The position numbers and the translations under genes were made by a program. Below are positions 1-8,680 of a stretch of DNA of 64,000 nt, piece by piece; the stretch's first letter is position 1; every line of letters begins with the position of its first letter. The notes beneath the pieces were generated by a model, which saw only the letters and a list, made by a program, of their open reading frames with translations, was not told the origin of the DNA and searched no databases. Source of the stretch: Phaeobacter sp. A36a-5a (GTDB lineage Bacteria > Pseudomonadota > Alphaproteobacteria > Rhodobacterales > Rhodobacteraceae); assembly GCF_037911135.1 (NCBI RefSeq), contig NZ_JBBLYU010000001.1, positions 992,001 through 1,056,000 on the forward strand, in the 5' to 3' direction.

Positions 1-903
1 CAATGGGGCAGGCACGTCGATATGCGGCGAGCGGTTGAGCTGATCTGCGACATAGTCGTGGTTCTTCAGCCCGTCGCGCACCCGGCGCGCCAGTTCGGGC
101 AGCTGCGGGCGGATCACGGCGGCCGACAGGTTGCTCATCCGCAGGTTATAAAGCGGCAGCTGGTTCTGCCATTTCGCAAAGGCCTGCTCGAGCGCGCCGG
201 TGTTGTCGCCGGGGGCGGATTTGTGTTTTTTCCAGTTGTGCTCATAGGCGCCGGACATGATCACGGCGCGGGCGACCAGATCGGCATCATCGGTAACCAG
301 GATACCGCCTTCGCCGGCGTTGATCATCTTGTAGGACTGGAACGAGAAGCAGCCGATGGCGCCCAGCGTGCCGATATTGCGGCCATGCCAGGTGGTGCCC
401 AGCGAATGGGCGGCATCCTCAATCACCGGAATGTCGCGCGCGCTGCAGAGCGCCATGATCGCATCCATATCGGAGGTATGGCCGCGCATATGGCTGATGA
501 TCACAGCCTGCACATCCCCCAGCTTGGCCTCGAAATCGGCCATGTCGATCCGGTAGTTGGCCCCCACCTCGCAAAGGACCGGCACGCAATCGGCGTGGAC
601 AATCGACGAGGGCACGGCCGCAAAGGTGAAGCCGGGGATCAGCACCCGGGCATCGCGGGGCAGGTCCAGCGCCTTCAGCGACAGGAACAGCGCCGCAGAG
701 CAGGAGGAGACCGCCAGCGCGTATTTGCTGCCAAGGAGCTGGGCAAATTCCTCTTCCAGCAGCGCAACCGGCGCATCCTGCGGCGCGGTGTAGCGGAACA
801 GATCGCCAGACTGCATCAGGGCGTCAATGGCGGCGCGGGCGGCCTCCGGGATCGGTTCTGCCTGATGGACGTTCGGGACTTGCGACGGGGATGCCTGGCT
901 CAT
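1..903 (-). CDS. DegT/DnrJ/EryC1/StrS-family PLP aminotransferase (3' end outside window)
   Basis: A PLP-dependent sugar- or amine-type aminotransferase of the DegT/DnrJ/EryC1/StrS family. I translated the minus strand from the ATG at 901-903. It reads MSQASPSQVPNVHQAEPIPE and stays open to the window edge (301 codons). The family's pattern is visible: AVSSCSAALFLSLKAL near residues 64-79, IPGFTFAAVPSSI near 89-101, EDAAHSLG near 162-169, and the PLP-lysine segment SFQSYKMINAGEGG with K192. These enzymes usually aminate keto-sugars, but some act in amine or amino acid pathways. It lies about 170 bases downstream of, and co-directional with, the gamma-glutamyl-amine catabolism cluster, so a role beside that cluster is possible but unproven. 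The family assignment is secure; the substrate is unknown. Confidence 0.88.
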   Translation of the reverse strand, partial: MSQASPSQVPNVHQAEPIPEAARAAIDALMQSGDLFRYTAPQDAPVALLEEEFAQLLGSKYALAVSSCSAALFLSLKALDLPRDARVLIPGFTFAAVPSSIVHADCVPVLCEVGANYRIDMADFEAKLGDVQAVIISHMRGHTSDMDAIMALCSARDIPVIEDAAHSLGTTWHGRNIGTLGAIGCFSFQSYKMINAGEGGILVTDDADLVARAVIMSGAYEHNWKKHKSAPGDNTGALEQAFAKWQNQLPLYNLRMSNLSAAVIRPQLPELARRVRDGLKNHDYVADQLNRSPHIDVPAPL

Positions 904-1071
904 ATTTCAAAATCCTGAATCTACCTTTCCAAAAACATAAATGCTTGGCGCAAAAATGCCAAGCCTCGCCCGCGGGATCGGCAGGTTTTGGCGGAAAATT
1001 TCACAGAACTGTTGCTTTGGCAGCGGGCGTGATCTGCGGGGGTGAGCCCCTGTGGCCTGGGCCGCGCAGGA

Positions 1072-2382
1072 TCAGACGCCGATCCGGTCGCGCAGCGCAT
1101 ACCAGGTCATCGCCAGCGCCAGCAGGGGGCTGCGCATGGCGGTTCCGCCGGGAAAGGCGGGGGCGGGTACGCGGGCCATGGTATCAAAGCCGTCGCTCTC
1201 TCCGGCGATGGCCTGCGCCATCAACTGGCCTGCATGGGTGGCGGTGCCGACGCCATGGCCGGAATACCCCGAGGCCGAGAGCACATTGGGCGCCAGCCGC
1301 ACCAGATAGGGCATCCGTTTCATGGTGATCGCGAGGGTGCCGCCCCAGGCGTAGTCGATCTTCACATCGCGGAGATGCGGAAAGATCTGGACCATCGGCT
1401 TGCGCACGGTGGCGGCGATATCGCTGGGGAAGCGGTAGCCATAGCTTTCACCACCGCCGAACAGCAGGCGGCCGTCATGGCTGAGCCGGAAATAGTTCAC
1501 CACAAATTTGCTGTCGGCCACCGCCACATCGCGGGCCAGTACCCGCGCGGTTTCGGCGCCAAGCGGCGCGGTCGCGGCGATGAAATTGTTGATCGGCATC
1601 ACCCGCGCCGCCACGCGGCGGTTGAGCCCGCCGAGATAGCCGTTGCAGGCCAGCACCAGCTGATCGGCAACGACCTCCCCCGCCGCGGTGCGCAGCCGGA
1701 TCTGCTTGCCCTCGTCGATGTTCAGAACCTCGCTGCCCTCACAGATCCGCACACCGGCTGCCGCAGCGGCACGGGCGAGGCCAAGCGCGTATTTCAACGG
1801 GTGCAGATGCGCCGCCCCCATATCGAGAGAGCCGCCGACATAGGCGGGCGAGGGGCAGATCGCCTGCAAACCATCGTGATCCAGGGCGGTGATCTCCTGG
1901 TAACCATAGCGGTTTTGCAGATGCTCCACATAGCGGTGTTCGTGGTCGACCTCGCCCTTTGAGAAACAGGCATGGGCAATGCCGGGCTTCAGATGGCAGT
2001 CGATATCGTGGCGTGTGATCAGCGATTTCACCAGATCCTTGGCGTCCTCTGCCAGCTGCCAGAGCTTTTCGGCATCCGCCGTACCCAGCAGGTTTTCCAG
2101 CCCGTCCTGTTCCATACGCTGACCGCTGCCAAGCTGGCCGCCGTTGCGACCGGAGGCACCAAATCCGACGCGGTTGGCCTCCAGCAGGATCACCGAACGC
2201 CCGGAATCGGCCAGATGCAGCGCCGCCGACAGCCCGGTGTAGCCACCGCCGACAACGCAGACATCAGCGCGGGCGTCGCCCGTCAACGGCGCAAAAGGCG
2301 CCAGCGGTGTGGCCGTTGCGGCATACCAGCTATCGGGATAGGTCCCTTTGCGGTCGTTGGAATAGAGCAGGTTCAACCCCAT
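1072..2382 (-). CDS. FAD-dependent oxidoreductase, PuuB/DAO type (gamma-glutamyl-amine oxidase candidate)
   Basis: A 436-residue flavoprotein of the D-amino-acid-oxidase/GlpD fold, most like PuuB, which oxidises gamma-glutamylputrescine. The N-terminal dinucleotide-binding motif VVGGGYTGLSAALHLA lies near residues 43-58, followed by the family's GFGASGRNGGQLGSG flavin loop. A second conserved block near the C-terminus reads YSGHGVGTATHAGQL. The length matches PuuB-like enzymes. A GAGGTG ribosome-binding site sits a few bases before the ATG. It is 117 bases downstream of a glutamine-synthetase-like gene on the same strand. Known Puu chemistry (ligase, oxidase, aldehyde dehydrogenase, hydrolase) suggests it oxidises a gamma-glutamylated amine. 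The actual amine cannot be told from sequence. Confidence 0.85.
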   Translation of the reverse strand: MGLNLLYSNDRKGTYPDSWYAATATPLAPFAPLTGDARADVCVVGGGYTGLSAALHLADSGRSVILLEANRVGFGASGRNGGQLGSGQRMEQDGLENLLGTADAEKLWQLAEDAKDLVKSLITRHDIDCHLKPGIAHACFSKGEVDHEHRYVEHLQNRYGYQEITALDHDGLQAICPSPAYVGGSLDMGAAHLHPLKYALGLARAAAAAGVRICEGSEVLNIDEGKQIRLRTAAGEVVADQLVLACNGYLGGLNRRVAARVMPINNFIAATAPLGAETARVLARDVAVADSKFVVNYFRLSHDGRLLFGGGESYGYRFPSDIAATVRKPMVQIFPHLRDVKIDYAWGGTLAITMKRMPYLVRLAPNVLSASGYSGHGVGTATHAGQLMAQAIAGESDGFDTMARVPAPAFPGGTAMRSPLLALAMTWYALRDRIGV

Positions 2383-2499
2383 GGCACACCTCAGTCCCCG
2401 GCAGTCGCCGCCCCAAGTCCGGTTACGCGCAACTGCCTGTCATCTTTCCATAAATACTCACCGGCGCTGACCTCGGCGGAGAGATCAGCGCCGACAATT

Positions 2500-3858
2500 T
2501 TAGACGTTCATCAGCAGATGCTCGCGCTCCCAGGGGGAGATCACCTGCAGGAATTCGTCATATTCGGCGCGTTTCACGATCGAGTAGACGCGGGCGAACT
2601 CGGGTCCCAGCACCTCATGCAGGGCGGTGGCCTCTTCGAACAGGTCGAGCGCCTCGCCCATGACCTGCGGAATGTCGCCATCCCCGTCATAGGCGTTGCC
2701 CTTGAACTGCTTGCGCGGGCGCTTTTCCTCCATCAGGCCCAGATACCCGCAGGCGAGCGACAGAGCGATGCCCAGATAGGGGTTGCAGTCCATGCCGGCG
2801 ATGCGGTTCTCCACCCGCCGCGCTTCGGGGCCGGACAGCGGCACGCGGATGCCGGTGGTGCGGTTGTCGCGCGCCCATTCCAGATTGATCGGCGCGGCGT
2901 GGTCCTTCACGTAGCGGCGGTAGGAGTTCACATAGGGTGCCATCACCGCAAGGCCTGCGGGCAGGTGGTTCTGCAAACCGGCGATAAAGTGGAAGAAGGC
3001 ATCCGTCTCGCCGCCCTGCGGGCCTGAGAAGATGTTCTCGCCGGTCTCCATGTCGATCACCGAATGGTGGATGTGCATGGCAGAGCCCGGCTCATCCTCG
3101 ATCGGCTTGGCCATGAAGGTGGCAAAGCAGTCGTGGCGCAGGGCGGCCTCACGGATCAGCCGCTTGAAGTAGAAGACCTCATCCGCGAGCTTCACCGGGT
3201 TGCCGTGGCGCAGGTTGATTTCCAGCTGGCCGGCGCCACCTTCCTGGGTGATGCCGTCGATCTCGAACCCCTGCGCTTCGGCAAAGTCGTAGATGTCGTC
3301 GATGACGGGGCCGAATTCGTCGACCGCGGTCATCGAATAGGCCTGCCGTGCCGCGGCGGGACGGCCGGAGCGGCCCATCATCGGCTTGATTTCATGCGCC
3401 GGGTCCAGATTGCGCGCGACCAGGAAGAATTCCATTTCCGGCGCCACAATCGGCTCCCAGCCTTGATCATGATACAGCTGGACCACCCGCTTCAGCACGT
3501 TGCGCGGGCTGTAGGGGATCGGGTCGCCGTCCCGGTCATAGGCGTCGTGGATCACCTGAAGCGTCCAGTCCGCCGTCCAGGGGGCGGCGGTGGCGGTGGA
3601 TATGTCCGGCTTCAGCGTCATGTCCTTTTCGATCCAGCCGTCGTCATCCGCAGCATCAGCCCAGTCGCCGGTGATGGTCTGGTAGAAAATGCTGTCGGGC
3701 AGGTGGAAATAATCCTGCTTGGCAAATTTGGATGCCGGCACCGCCTTGCCTCGGGCGATGCCCGGCAGGTCCGAGATAACGCATTCGACTTCGTCGAGAC
3801 GACGCCCCTCCAGATAGGCTTGTGCTGCTTCGGGAAGAGTGTCGAGCCAGGCTGACAT
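2500..3858 (-). CDS. Glutamine synthetase-family protein (gamma-glutamyl-amine ligase, PuuA-like), copy 1
   Basis: A 452-residue ligase of the glutamine synthetase fold, probably joining glutamate to an amine with ATP as PuuA does, rather than assimilating ammonia. Recognisable GS blocks are MHIHHSVIDMETGENIFSG in the middle, the NRTTGIRVPL substrate loop, and ENRIAGMDCNPYLGIALSL near the C-terminus. The N-terminal beta-grasp region reads CVISDLPGIARGKAVPA. Its ATG shares its A with the TGA of the upstream amidotransferase (TGATG overlap at 3856-3860), a sign of translational coupling. It differs clearly from the second GS-like protein of this cluster (4610-5944), so the two probably have different substrates or form a mixed complex. 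A housekeeping GlnA is unlikely given the context. Confidence 0.87.
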   Translation of the reverse strand: MSAWLDTLPEAAQAYLEGRRLDEVECVISDLPGIARGKAVPASKFAKQDYFHLPDSIFYQTITGDWADAADDDGWIEKDMTLKPDISTATAAPWTADWTLQVIHDAYDRDGDPIPYSPRNVLKRVVQLYHDQGWEPIVAPEMEFFLVARNLDPAHEIKPMMGRSGRPAAARQAYSMTAVDEFGPVIDDIYDFAEAQGFEIDGITQEGGAGQLEINLRHGNPVKLADEVFYFKRLIREAALRHDCFATFMAKPIEDEPGSAMHIHHSVIDMETGENIFSGPQGGETDAFFHFIAGLQNHLPAGLAVMAPYVNSYRRYVKDHAAPINLEWARDNRTTGIRVPLSGPEARRVENRIAGMDCNPYLGIALSLACGYLGLMEEKRPRKQFKGNAYDGDGDIPQVMGEALDLFEEATALHEVLGPEFARVYSIVKRAEYDEFLQVISPWEREHLLMNV

Positions 3859-4538
3859 CAGGTCCTCTCTTTCTTGAAAAAGGCATTGAGGAAGGTTGCG
3901 ATTTCGTCCGATTGGACGGGGTGATGCAGGTCGGCGCTGGCAGCGTCCAGTATCTCATCGGGGACCACGCCGCGACCGCGGCTGTCGATCAGACCGCCGA
4001 CAAAGCTGCTGGCGAATTCCGGGTGCGGTTGCAGGGTCCAGATATGATCGCCATAGGCCAGGATGCCGTTCTTGCAGTGGTCGTTGCCCGCCAGCACGCG
4101 GGCGCCTTCGGGCAGGGCGGTGACCTGATCCTGATGCCAGGCATTGAGCCGCAGGGGCTTGCCGTCCATCTGATACGTCACCGGGCCAACGGCCCAGCCG
4201 CCTGCGAATTTCTCCACCTTGCCGCCGAGCGCCTGGGCGATGATCTGATGGCCAAAGCAGATGCCGACCAAAGGCTTCTTGCGGGCGTGGATTTCGCGGA
4301 TCAGATCCTCCAGCGGGGGGATCCAGTCGTGATCCTCATAGGCACCATGTCTGGAGCCGGTGATCAGCCAGCCCTCCGCCGCATCGGCGCCGGAGGGGAA
4401 GACATTGTCGACCACCGCATAGGTGTCGAATTCAAACCCGCCGTCGGCGAGCAGGGTGCGGAACATCTGGTCATAGTTGCCGGCGCTGTCGATCAGGTTT
4501 TCGGGCGCATGGCCGGTTTGCAGAATGCCGATTTTCAT
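3858..4538 (-). CDS. Class I glutamine amidotransferase domain protein (PuuD-like role likely)
   Basis: A 226-residue stand-alone class I (triad) amidotransferase. The nucleophile elbow GICFGHQII carries the catalytic Cys (near residue 94) and the QPHPEF segment near 172 carries the catalytic His. It resembles GMP-synthase-type GATase domains (COG0518) but has no synthase partner domain. Because it sits between two GS-like ligases and upstream of an FAD oxidase, the likely job is hydrolysis of the gamma-glutamyl bond of an oxidised product, as PuuD hydrolyses gamma-glutamyl-GABA. An alternative is glutaminase supply to one of the ligases. Its stop codon overlaps the start of the next ligase by one base. 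The start follows a GGTGACTT stretch; the GAAAGGAG further up also fits. Confidence 0.82.
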   Translation of the reverse strand: MKIGILQTGHAPENLIDSAGNYDQMFRTLLADGGFEFDTYAVVDNVFPSGADAAEGWLITGSRHGAYEDHDWIPPLEDLIREIHARKKPLVGICFGHQIIAQALGGKVEKFAGGWAVGPVTYQMDGKPLRLNAWHQDQVTALPEGARVLAGNDHCKNGILAYGDHIWTLQPHPEFASSFVGGLIDSRGRGVVPDEILDAASADLHHPVQSDEIATFLNAFFKKERT

Positions 4539-4609
4539 AAGTCACCAGTTAGAAAGGAGTTCGCTGCACGGGACGATAGCCCGCCGTCAGGACGGCGGGC
4601 AAGAGGCCG

Positions 4610-5944
4610 TCAGACGGTATCCAGGTAGATCTCCACCCGTTCCTCCGGGGTGAGTTCTTCCATGTAATGCAGCTCTTGGCGTTTGGTCAGCACCATGTTG
4701 CGGATCATCTCGGCGGAGAAGAACTGCGGGATGATCTCGGAGCTCTCGAATGCGTCGATGGCGCTTTGCCAAGTATTGGGCACCTGCGGCAGGTCCAGCG
4801 CATAGGCGTTGCCGGTGATCGGCTCATTGGGGTCGATCTTGTTCTCGATCCCATAAAGCGCGGCGCCGAGGATGGCGGTCAGCATCAGATAGGGGTTCAC
4901 GTCGCCGCCGGCAAAGCGGTGCTCGATGCGGCGCGCCTTGGGGCTGCCCGAGGGCACGCGGATGGCGGCAGTGCGGTTCTCATAGGCCCAGCAGATGCCG
5001 GTGGGGGCGTGGGCGCCCGGCACCATCCGGTCATAGCTGTTGCCATGCGGCGCAAACACCAGGGTGGAATCGCCCATGGCCTTCAGACAGCCGCCGACAG
5101 CGTGGCGCATGGCATCGGTGCCCTTGGGGCCGCCATCGTCAAAGATGTTGTTGCCGTCCTGATCCAGCACAGAGAAATGGGTATGCAACCCGTTGCCGGC
5201 GTAATCGTCATAGGGTTTGGCCATGAAGCTGGCGGCAAAACCGTGGCGGCGGGCAAGACCCTTGACCAGCATCTTGAACAGCCAGGCGTCATCGGCGGCG
5301 CGCAGGGCGTCGGGACCGTGCATCAGGTTGATTTCGAACTGGCCCAGACCCGCCTCGGAAATCGCAGTATCGGCGGGGATGTCCATGTCCTCGCAGGCGT
5401 CGTAGAGATCGGTGAAGAAGGTGTCGAACTGGTCCAGTGCCCGGATCGACATGGTCTCTGCTGCCTTGCGGCGCTTGCCGGAGCGGGGAGAGGTCGGCAC
5501 CTGCAGTTTTTTGCCGCTGTCGTCGATCAGGAAGAACTCCAGCTCCACCGCGACCACCGGGGTCAGCCCCAGTGCCTTGTAGCGGTCCACCACGGCGCGC
5601 AGCGCATGGCGCGGATCGCCCTCATAGGCGCGCCCGTCTTCGCGGTACATCCAGATTGGCAGCAGCGCCGAAGGCGCGTCGAGCCAGGGCATCGGCACAA
5701 AGCCACGTTCGGTTGGCTTCAGCACGCCGTCGGCATCGCCGCTTTCAAACACCAGCGGGCTGTCGTCGATATCCTCGCCCCAGATGTCGAGGTTCAGGAC
5801 CGATAGCGGGAACCGGGTGCCTTCCTCTACCGCCTTGTCGGCAAAGCGGGCAGGGACGCGCTTGCCCCGGGCCTGACCGTTGATGTCCGCCGCCGCAACG
5901 CGGATGGTGCGCACATGCGGGTTTTTCCTGAGCCAGTTCTTCAT
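4610..5944 (-). CDS. Glutamine synthetase-family protein (gamma-glutamyl-amine ligase), copy 2
   Basis: A 444-residue GS-fold ligase and the first gene of the presumed amine-catabolism operon. Motifs include GLHTHFSVLDQDGNNIF, the ENRTAAIRVPSGSPKARRIE block, and HRFAGGDVNPYLML near the C-terminus. The N-terminus reads VRTIRVAAADINGQARGKRVP, parallel to the other ligase but divergent. A CAGGTG ribosome-binding site lies six bases before the ATG. The gap to the downstream amidotransferase is 71 bases. The leader region (5945-6135) carries a 12-base perfect palindrome and an ATTGGACC motif that recurs upstream of the ABC importer. Glutamylation of a polyamine or other primary amine is the family-based guess; the substrate is not determined. 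Confidence 0.87.
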   Translation of the reverse strand: MKNWLRKNPHVRTIRVAAADINGQARGKRVPARFADKAVEEGTRFPLSVLNLDIWGEDIDDSPLVFESGDADGVLKPTERGFVPMPWLDAPSALLPIWMYREDGRAYEGDPRHALRAVVDRYKALGLTPVVAVELEFFLIDDSGKKLQVPTSPRSGKRRKAAETMSIRALDQFDTFFTDLYDACEDMDIPADTAISEAGLGQFEINLMHGPDALRAADDAWLFKMLVKGLARRHGFAASFMAKPYDDYAGNGLHTHFSVLDQDGNNIFDDGGPKGTDAMRHAVGGCLKAMGDSTLVFAPHGNSYDRMVPGAHAPTGICWAYENRTAAIRVPSGSPKARRIEHRFAGGDVNPYLMLTAILGAALYGIENKIDPNEPITGNAYALDLPQVPNTWQSAIDAFESSEIIPQFFSAEMIRNMVLTKRQELHYMEELTPEERVEIYLDTV

Positions 5945-6115
5945 TTAATCACCTGACGGTTTCGAGGGCACCACCGGCCGCCAGCGCCCCCGGATGGGGC
6001 GCAGCAGGGCCGGGGCAGTTTATCACCCCTGGTCCAATTTTTGATCATAACTCAGTATAACCTAGAATTTGTCCATGAACTCGCAGGATTCTGCGGCCAG
6101 AAACTCAGGTTCTAA

Positions 6116-6127
6116 ATTTGATCAAAT
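6116..6127. promoter_or_regulatory. Perfect 12-bp palindrome ATTTGATCAAAT (candidate operator)
   Basis: ATTTGATCAAAT is a perfect dyad in the leader between the ABC permease stop and the GS-like gene. A second TTGATCAT lies at 6041-6048. A related CTGATCAAATT occurs at 9574-9584, upstream of the importer's ATPase gene. The shared core TGATCA suggests one regulator acts on both units, but no regulator gene is adjacent and the core is short. Confidence 0.35.
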
Positions 6128-6135
6128 AATGGATA

Positions 6136-6942
6136 CTACCGGATCAGATTAGGACGCAAGCGAATTTTTTTCCGCCGGTCCTGCGGCAGATGTGCGTTCA
6201 GACGGGTATTGATCGCGCCAAAGAGGGTGATCACCGCCAGCGTCAGCAGGATGAAATAGAAGGCCAGGATCGGGTAGGGCACGAAGGGGTTGAAGGTCTT
6301 GTCCGCGAAATAGCTGGCGTAGTAGAGCGCATCGCCGCGCTGTTGCCATGCCGGAAAGCCGGAGAAGAACACCAGCGTGGTGGCGTGGAAGAGAAAGATC
6401 GCTTCGTTGGTGTAGGAGGGCCAGGCCAGCCGCATCATCGTTGGCCACATGATTCGACGAAATCGGGTCCAGCCGGAGAGGCCATAGGCATCTGCCGCCT
6501 CGATATCGCCCTTTGGGATCGACCGCAGCGCGCCGTAGAAGATTTCGGCGGAATAGGCGGCGGTGTTGAGGATCAGCACGATCAGCGCCCCGAGCCAGGC
6601 CGCCGACAGCGGGTCAAAGATGGAGGACACCGATTTCAGTTGCAGGAACAGGAAGTAGGCAAAGAAGAACTGGATGAACAGCGGCGAGCCACGGAAGATG
6701 AAGATGAACCATTCCGCAGCTTTGCGCAGCGGCGTGGAGGTGGAATTCTTGGCCAGCGCCACGCCATTGGCGATGACAAACCCGATGATGACGGCGATTG
6801 CGCCGAAATAGATGTTCCACAGCATCCCCGAACCGATCAGCACAAACTGGTCGCAGAGGGTGAAATCGCTGCGCGGCAACATGCGTTCGCCGATGCCGAG
6901 GGCGCGCAGGCCGTAATCTTGCAGTGTCTGGATACAGCTCAT
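6136..6942 (-). CDS. Polar amino acid/amine ABC transporter permease (HisM type)
   Basis: A 268-residue inner-membrane permease of the polar amino acid (HisM/ArtM) group. I chose the ATG at 6940-6942 (MSCIQTLQDYGLRALGIGER). It overlaps the upstream permease stop by four bases (ATGA), and the 44-residue extension available upstream looks non-coding in character. Several hydrophobic segments are visible, for example MLWNIYFGAIAVIIGFVIAN and the FRGSPLFIQFFFAYFLFLQL region. The EAA loop that contacts the ATPase reads EAADAYGLSGWTRFRRIMWP. It works with the second permease, the ATPase and the periplasmic binding protein encoded next to it. Position next to the gamma-glutamyl-amine genes suggests an amine or basic amino acid as substrate. 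Confidence 0.9.
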   Translation of the reverse strand: MSCIQTLQDYGLRALGIGERMLPRSDFTLCDQFVLIGSGMLWNIYFGAIAVIIGFVIANGVALAKNSTSTPLRKAAEWFIFIFRGSPLFIQFFFAYFLFLQLKSVSSIFDPLSAAWLGALIVLILNTAAYSAEIFYGALRSIPKGDIEAADAYGLSGWTRFRRIMWPTMMRLAWPSYTNEAIFLFHATTLVFFSGFPAWQQRGDALYYASYFADKTFNPFVPYPILAFYFILLTLAVITLFGAINTRLNAHLPQDRRKKIRLRPNLIR

Positions 6943-7820
6943 GACGCTTTCCTTTGCGCTTCGCCGGCCAGCGTGGCCTGACCGTGGGAGAGCCGGTCGC
7001 GGATCCGGTCCAGCACCAGTTCGGAGAGTTTGGTGAACGCGAGGTAGAAGACCAGAAGGCCGAGGAAATACCACATGCGCCAGTCGCCATGGGGGTATTC
7101 GGTGAAGCGGGCCGTCTTGGAGCCGCCGAGTTCACGTGCCCAATAGACGATATCCTCAACCCCCAGCAGGAACAGCAGCGGCGTCGCCTTGATCAGGACC
7201 ATCCACAGGTTCGACAGACCGGGCAGCGCATAGGTCCACATCTGCGGCACCAGAATGCGCCAGAAGGCCTGTCGGTGGCTCATGCCATAGGCTTCGGCGG
7301 TTTCGATCTGGGCGCGGGGCACAGCGCGCATGGCGCCATAGAGCACATTGGCGGCAAAGGCGCCGAAGACGATAGCGAAGGTGACCACCGCAAGGGTGAA
7401 GCCATAGACCTCATGGATCCACTGTTCGGAGGTGCTGAGCGGCATCTTGGCGATGTCGCAGACAACAAAGTCATTGCCCTGGCGCACCGGCGCGTCCCAG
7501 TCGGGGCATTTCACCTGATGGCGCAGATATTCGATGCCCTGATCCAGAGCGATGACGAAGAACAGGAAAAAGGCAATATCCGGCACGCCGCGCACAATGG
7601 CGATATAGGCCTTGCCCAGCCAGGAGAGCGGCGCGAATTGCGCGCGGGCAGCCATGGCGCCGCCAAAGCCGAAGGCCAGCGCCGCGGGCGCGGTGACAGC
7701 CAGCAGCAGCAGAACCGTCCCGAAGGAGGCGTAGAAGGCAAAATGCTTGCCGGTGGTGAGATAACAGCTCAGCCACTGGAAACCCTCCAGGCTGGCCGGA
7801 TCGGTGCAAAAGGAGAAGAT
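6939..7820 (-). CDS. Polar amino acid/amine ABC transporter permease (HisQ type), probable ATC start
   Basis: A 293-residue permease if initiated at ATC (7818-7820). The first in-frame ATG is at 7655, but the frame upstream of it is clearly protein-coding: it reads FSFCTDPASLEGFQWLSCYL, then TTGKHFAFYASFGTVLLLLA, which is the expected N-terminal periplasmic stretch and first membrane helix. Between the upstream in-frame TGA (7848-7850) and 7655 there is no ATG, GTG or TTG in frame. A GAGG ribosome-binding sequence sits six bases before the ATC. Related permeases, as I recall them, begin MFSFC at this point. CTG codons further in are alternative starts but would remove part of the conserved N-terminus. 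The EAA loop reads ETAEAYGMSHRQAFWRILVP. The stop overlaps the HisM-type gene by four bases. Confidence 0.85.
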   Translation of the reverse strand: MFSFCTDPASLEGFQWLSCYLTTGKHFAFYASFGTVLLLLAVTAPAALAFGFGGAMAARAQFAPLSWLGKAYIAIVRGVPDIAFFLFFVIALDQGIEYLRHQVKCPDWDAPVRQGNDFVVCDIAKMPLSTSEQWIHEVYGFTLAVVTFAIVFGAFAANVLYGAMRAVPRAQIETAEAYGMSHRQAFWRILVPQMWTYALPGLSNLWMVLIKATPLLFLLGVEDIVYWARELGGSKTARFTEYPHGDWRMWYFLGLLVFYLAFTKLSELVLDRIRDRLSHGQATLAGEAQRKAS

Positions 7821-7884
7821 GGCGGGCCTCGTTCGGACAGGGACCGGTCAGGGCGCCACAGCGGAGCGGGACCGGTCAAGGGCG

Positions 7885-7908
7885 AAGGGGGGCCATGCCG
7901 CCCCCCTT
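7885..7908 (-). terminator. GC-rich hairpin between binding-protein and permease genes
   Basis: AAGGGGGG pairs perfectly with CCCCCCTT across an eight-base loop, placed between the binding-protein stop (7935) and the permease start (7820). No U-run follows on the minus strand. Such hairpins commonly cause partial termination or stabilise the upstream transcript, so the binding protein is made in excess over the permeases. Confidence 0.6.
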
Positions 7909-7934
7909 CCTTGATATCAGGATGATGCGAGGGC

Positions 7935-8645
7935 TCAGAACCGGCCTTCGATTTCCCATTTTTCCAGCAGGGCGTTCAGCGAGCCGTCTGCCTTCATCGA
8001 TTCGATGGCAGCATCGAACTTGCCGCGCAGCTCATCATCGGATTTGCGGAACGCCATGCCGATGCCACCGCCCAGCAGCACGTCCTCTGCTACGAAGGAC
8101 AGCTCGGTTTCGTCGACGATCGGGATCAGGAAGTCCTTGTCGGCCATGACCGCGTCGACTTCGCCAGCTTTCACCGCAGCGACGGTTTCATCCGGGGTGG
8201 GGAATTCGACCAGGGTGGCGCCGGTGGAGGCGACATGGGCGGCCTGAATGGTGGAGGCCTGTGCTGCCACAACGGCGCTGTTCACATCGACATCAGCCGA
8301 CATCGCCGCATAGGCGGAGGGCGACGGGCGGGTGTAGCCGGTGGTGAAGTTCACAACTTCCTTGCGCTCTTCGGTGATCGACATGCCGGCGATGATGGTG
8401 TCGTAGTTGCCCGACAGCAGGTTCGGGATGATCGAATCCCAGTCATTGGTGACCCATTCGCAGTCCAGTTCGGCGCGCTTGCACAGCTCGTCGCCCAGCT
8501 CACGCTCAAAACCGTCGACCTGACCGTCGTCGTTCAGGAAGTTGTACGGAGGGTAGGCGCCCTCGGTGCCCAGACGCACGGTGTCGGCCATCGCGATACC
8601 GGCCGTAAGAGCCAGCGCAGCGGTGCTGAGGATAAGAGATTTCAT
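7935..8645 (-). CDS. Periplasmic polar amino acid/amine-binding protein (ABC importer)
   Basis: A 236-residue family-3 solute-binding protein (HisJ/ArtI type). The signal peptide MKSLILSTAALALTAGIAMA ends at an AxA-like site, and the mature protein begins DTVRLGTEG. Hallmarks include YPPYNFLNDDGQVDGFERELG near residues 31-51, the CEWVTNDWDSIIPNLLSG stretch, and the MSITEERKEVVNFT signature. It delivers substrate to the two adjacent permeases. The hairpin downstream of its stop is consistent with high expression relative to the membrane components. The ligand-pocket pattern does not allow me to separate arginine, histidine, ornithine or amine specificity. Confidence 0.92.
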   Translation of the reverse strand: MKSLILSTAALALTAGIAMADTVRLGTEGAYPPYNFLNDDGQVDGFERELGDELCKRAELDCEWVTNDWDSIIPNLLSGNYDTIIAGMSITEERKEVVNFTTGYTRPSPSAYAAMSADVDVNSAVVAAQASTIQAAHVASTGATLVEFPTPDETVAAVKAGEVDAVMADKDFLIPIVDETELSFVAEDVLLGGGIGMAFRKSDDELRGKFDAAIESMKADGSLNALLEKWEIEGRF

Positions 8646-8680
8646 GAGGTTACTCCCGTTTGGTTTGGTTGTTATGATGA

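Noticed and set aside
6943-7074. 44-residue N-terminal extension of the HisM-type permease
   Set aside because: It overlaps the other permease, is Arg/Pro-rich, and the ATGA overlap with a following typical start is more convincing.
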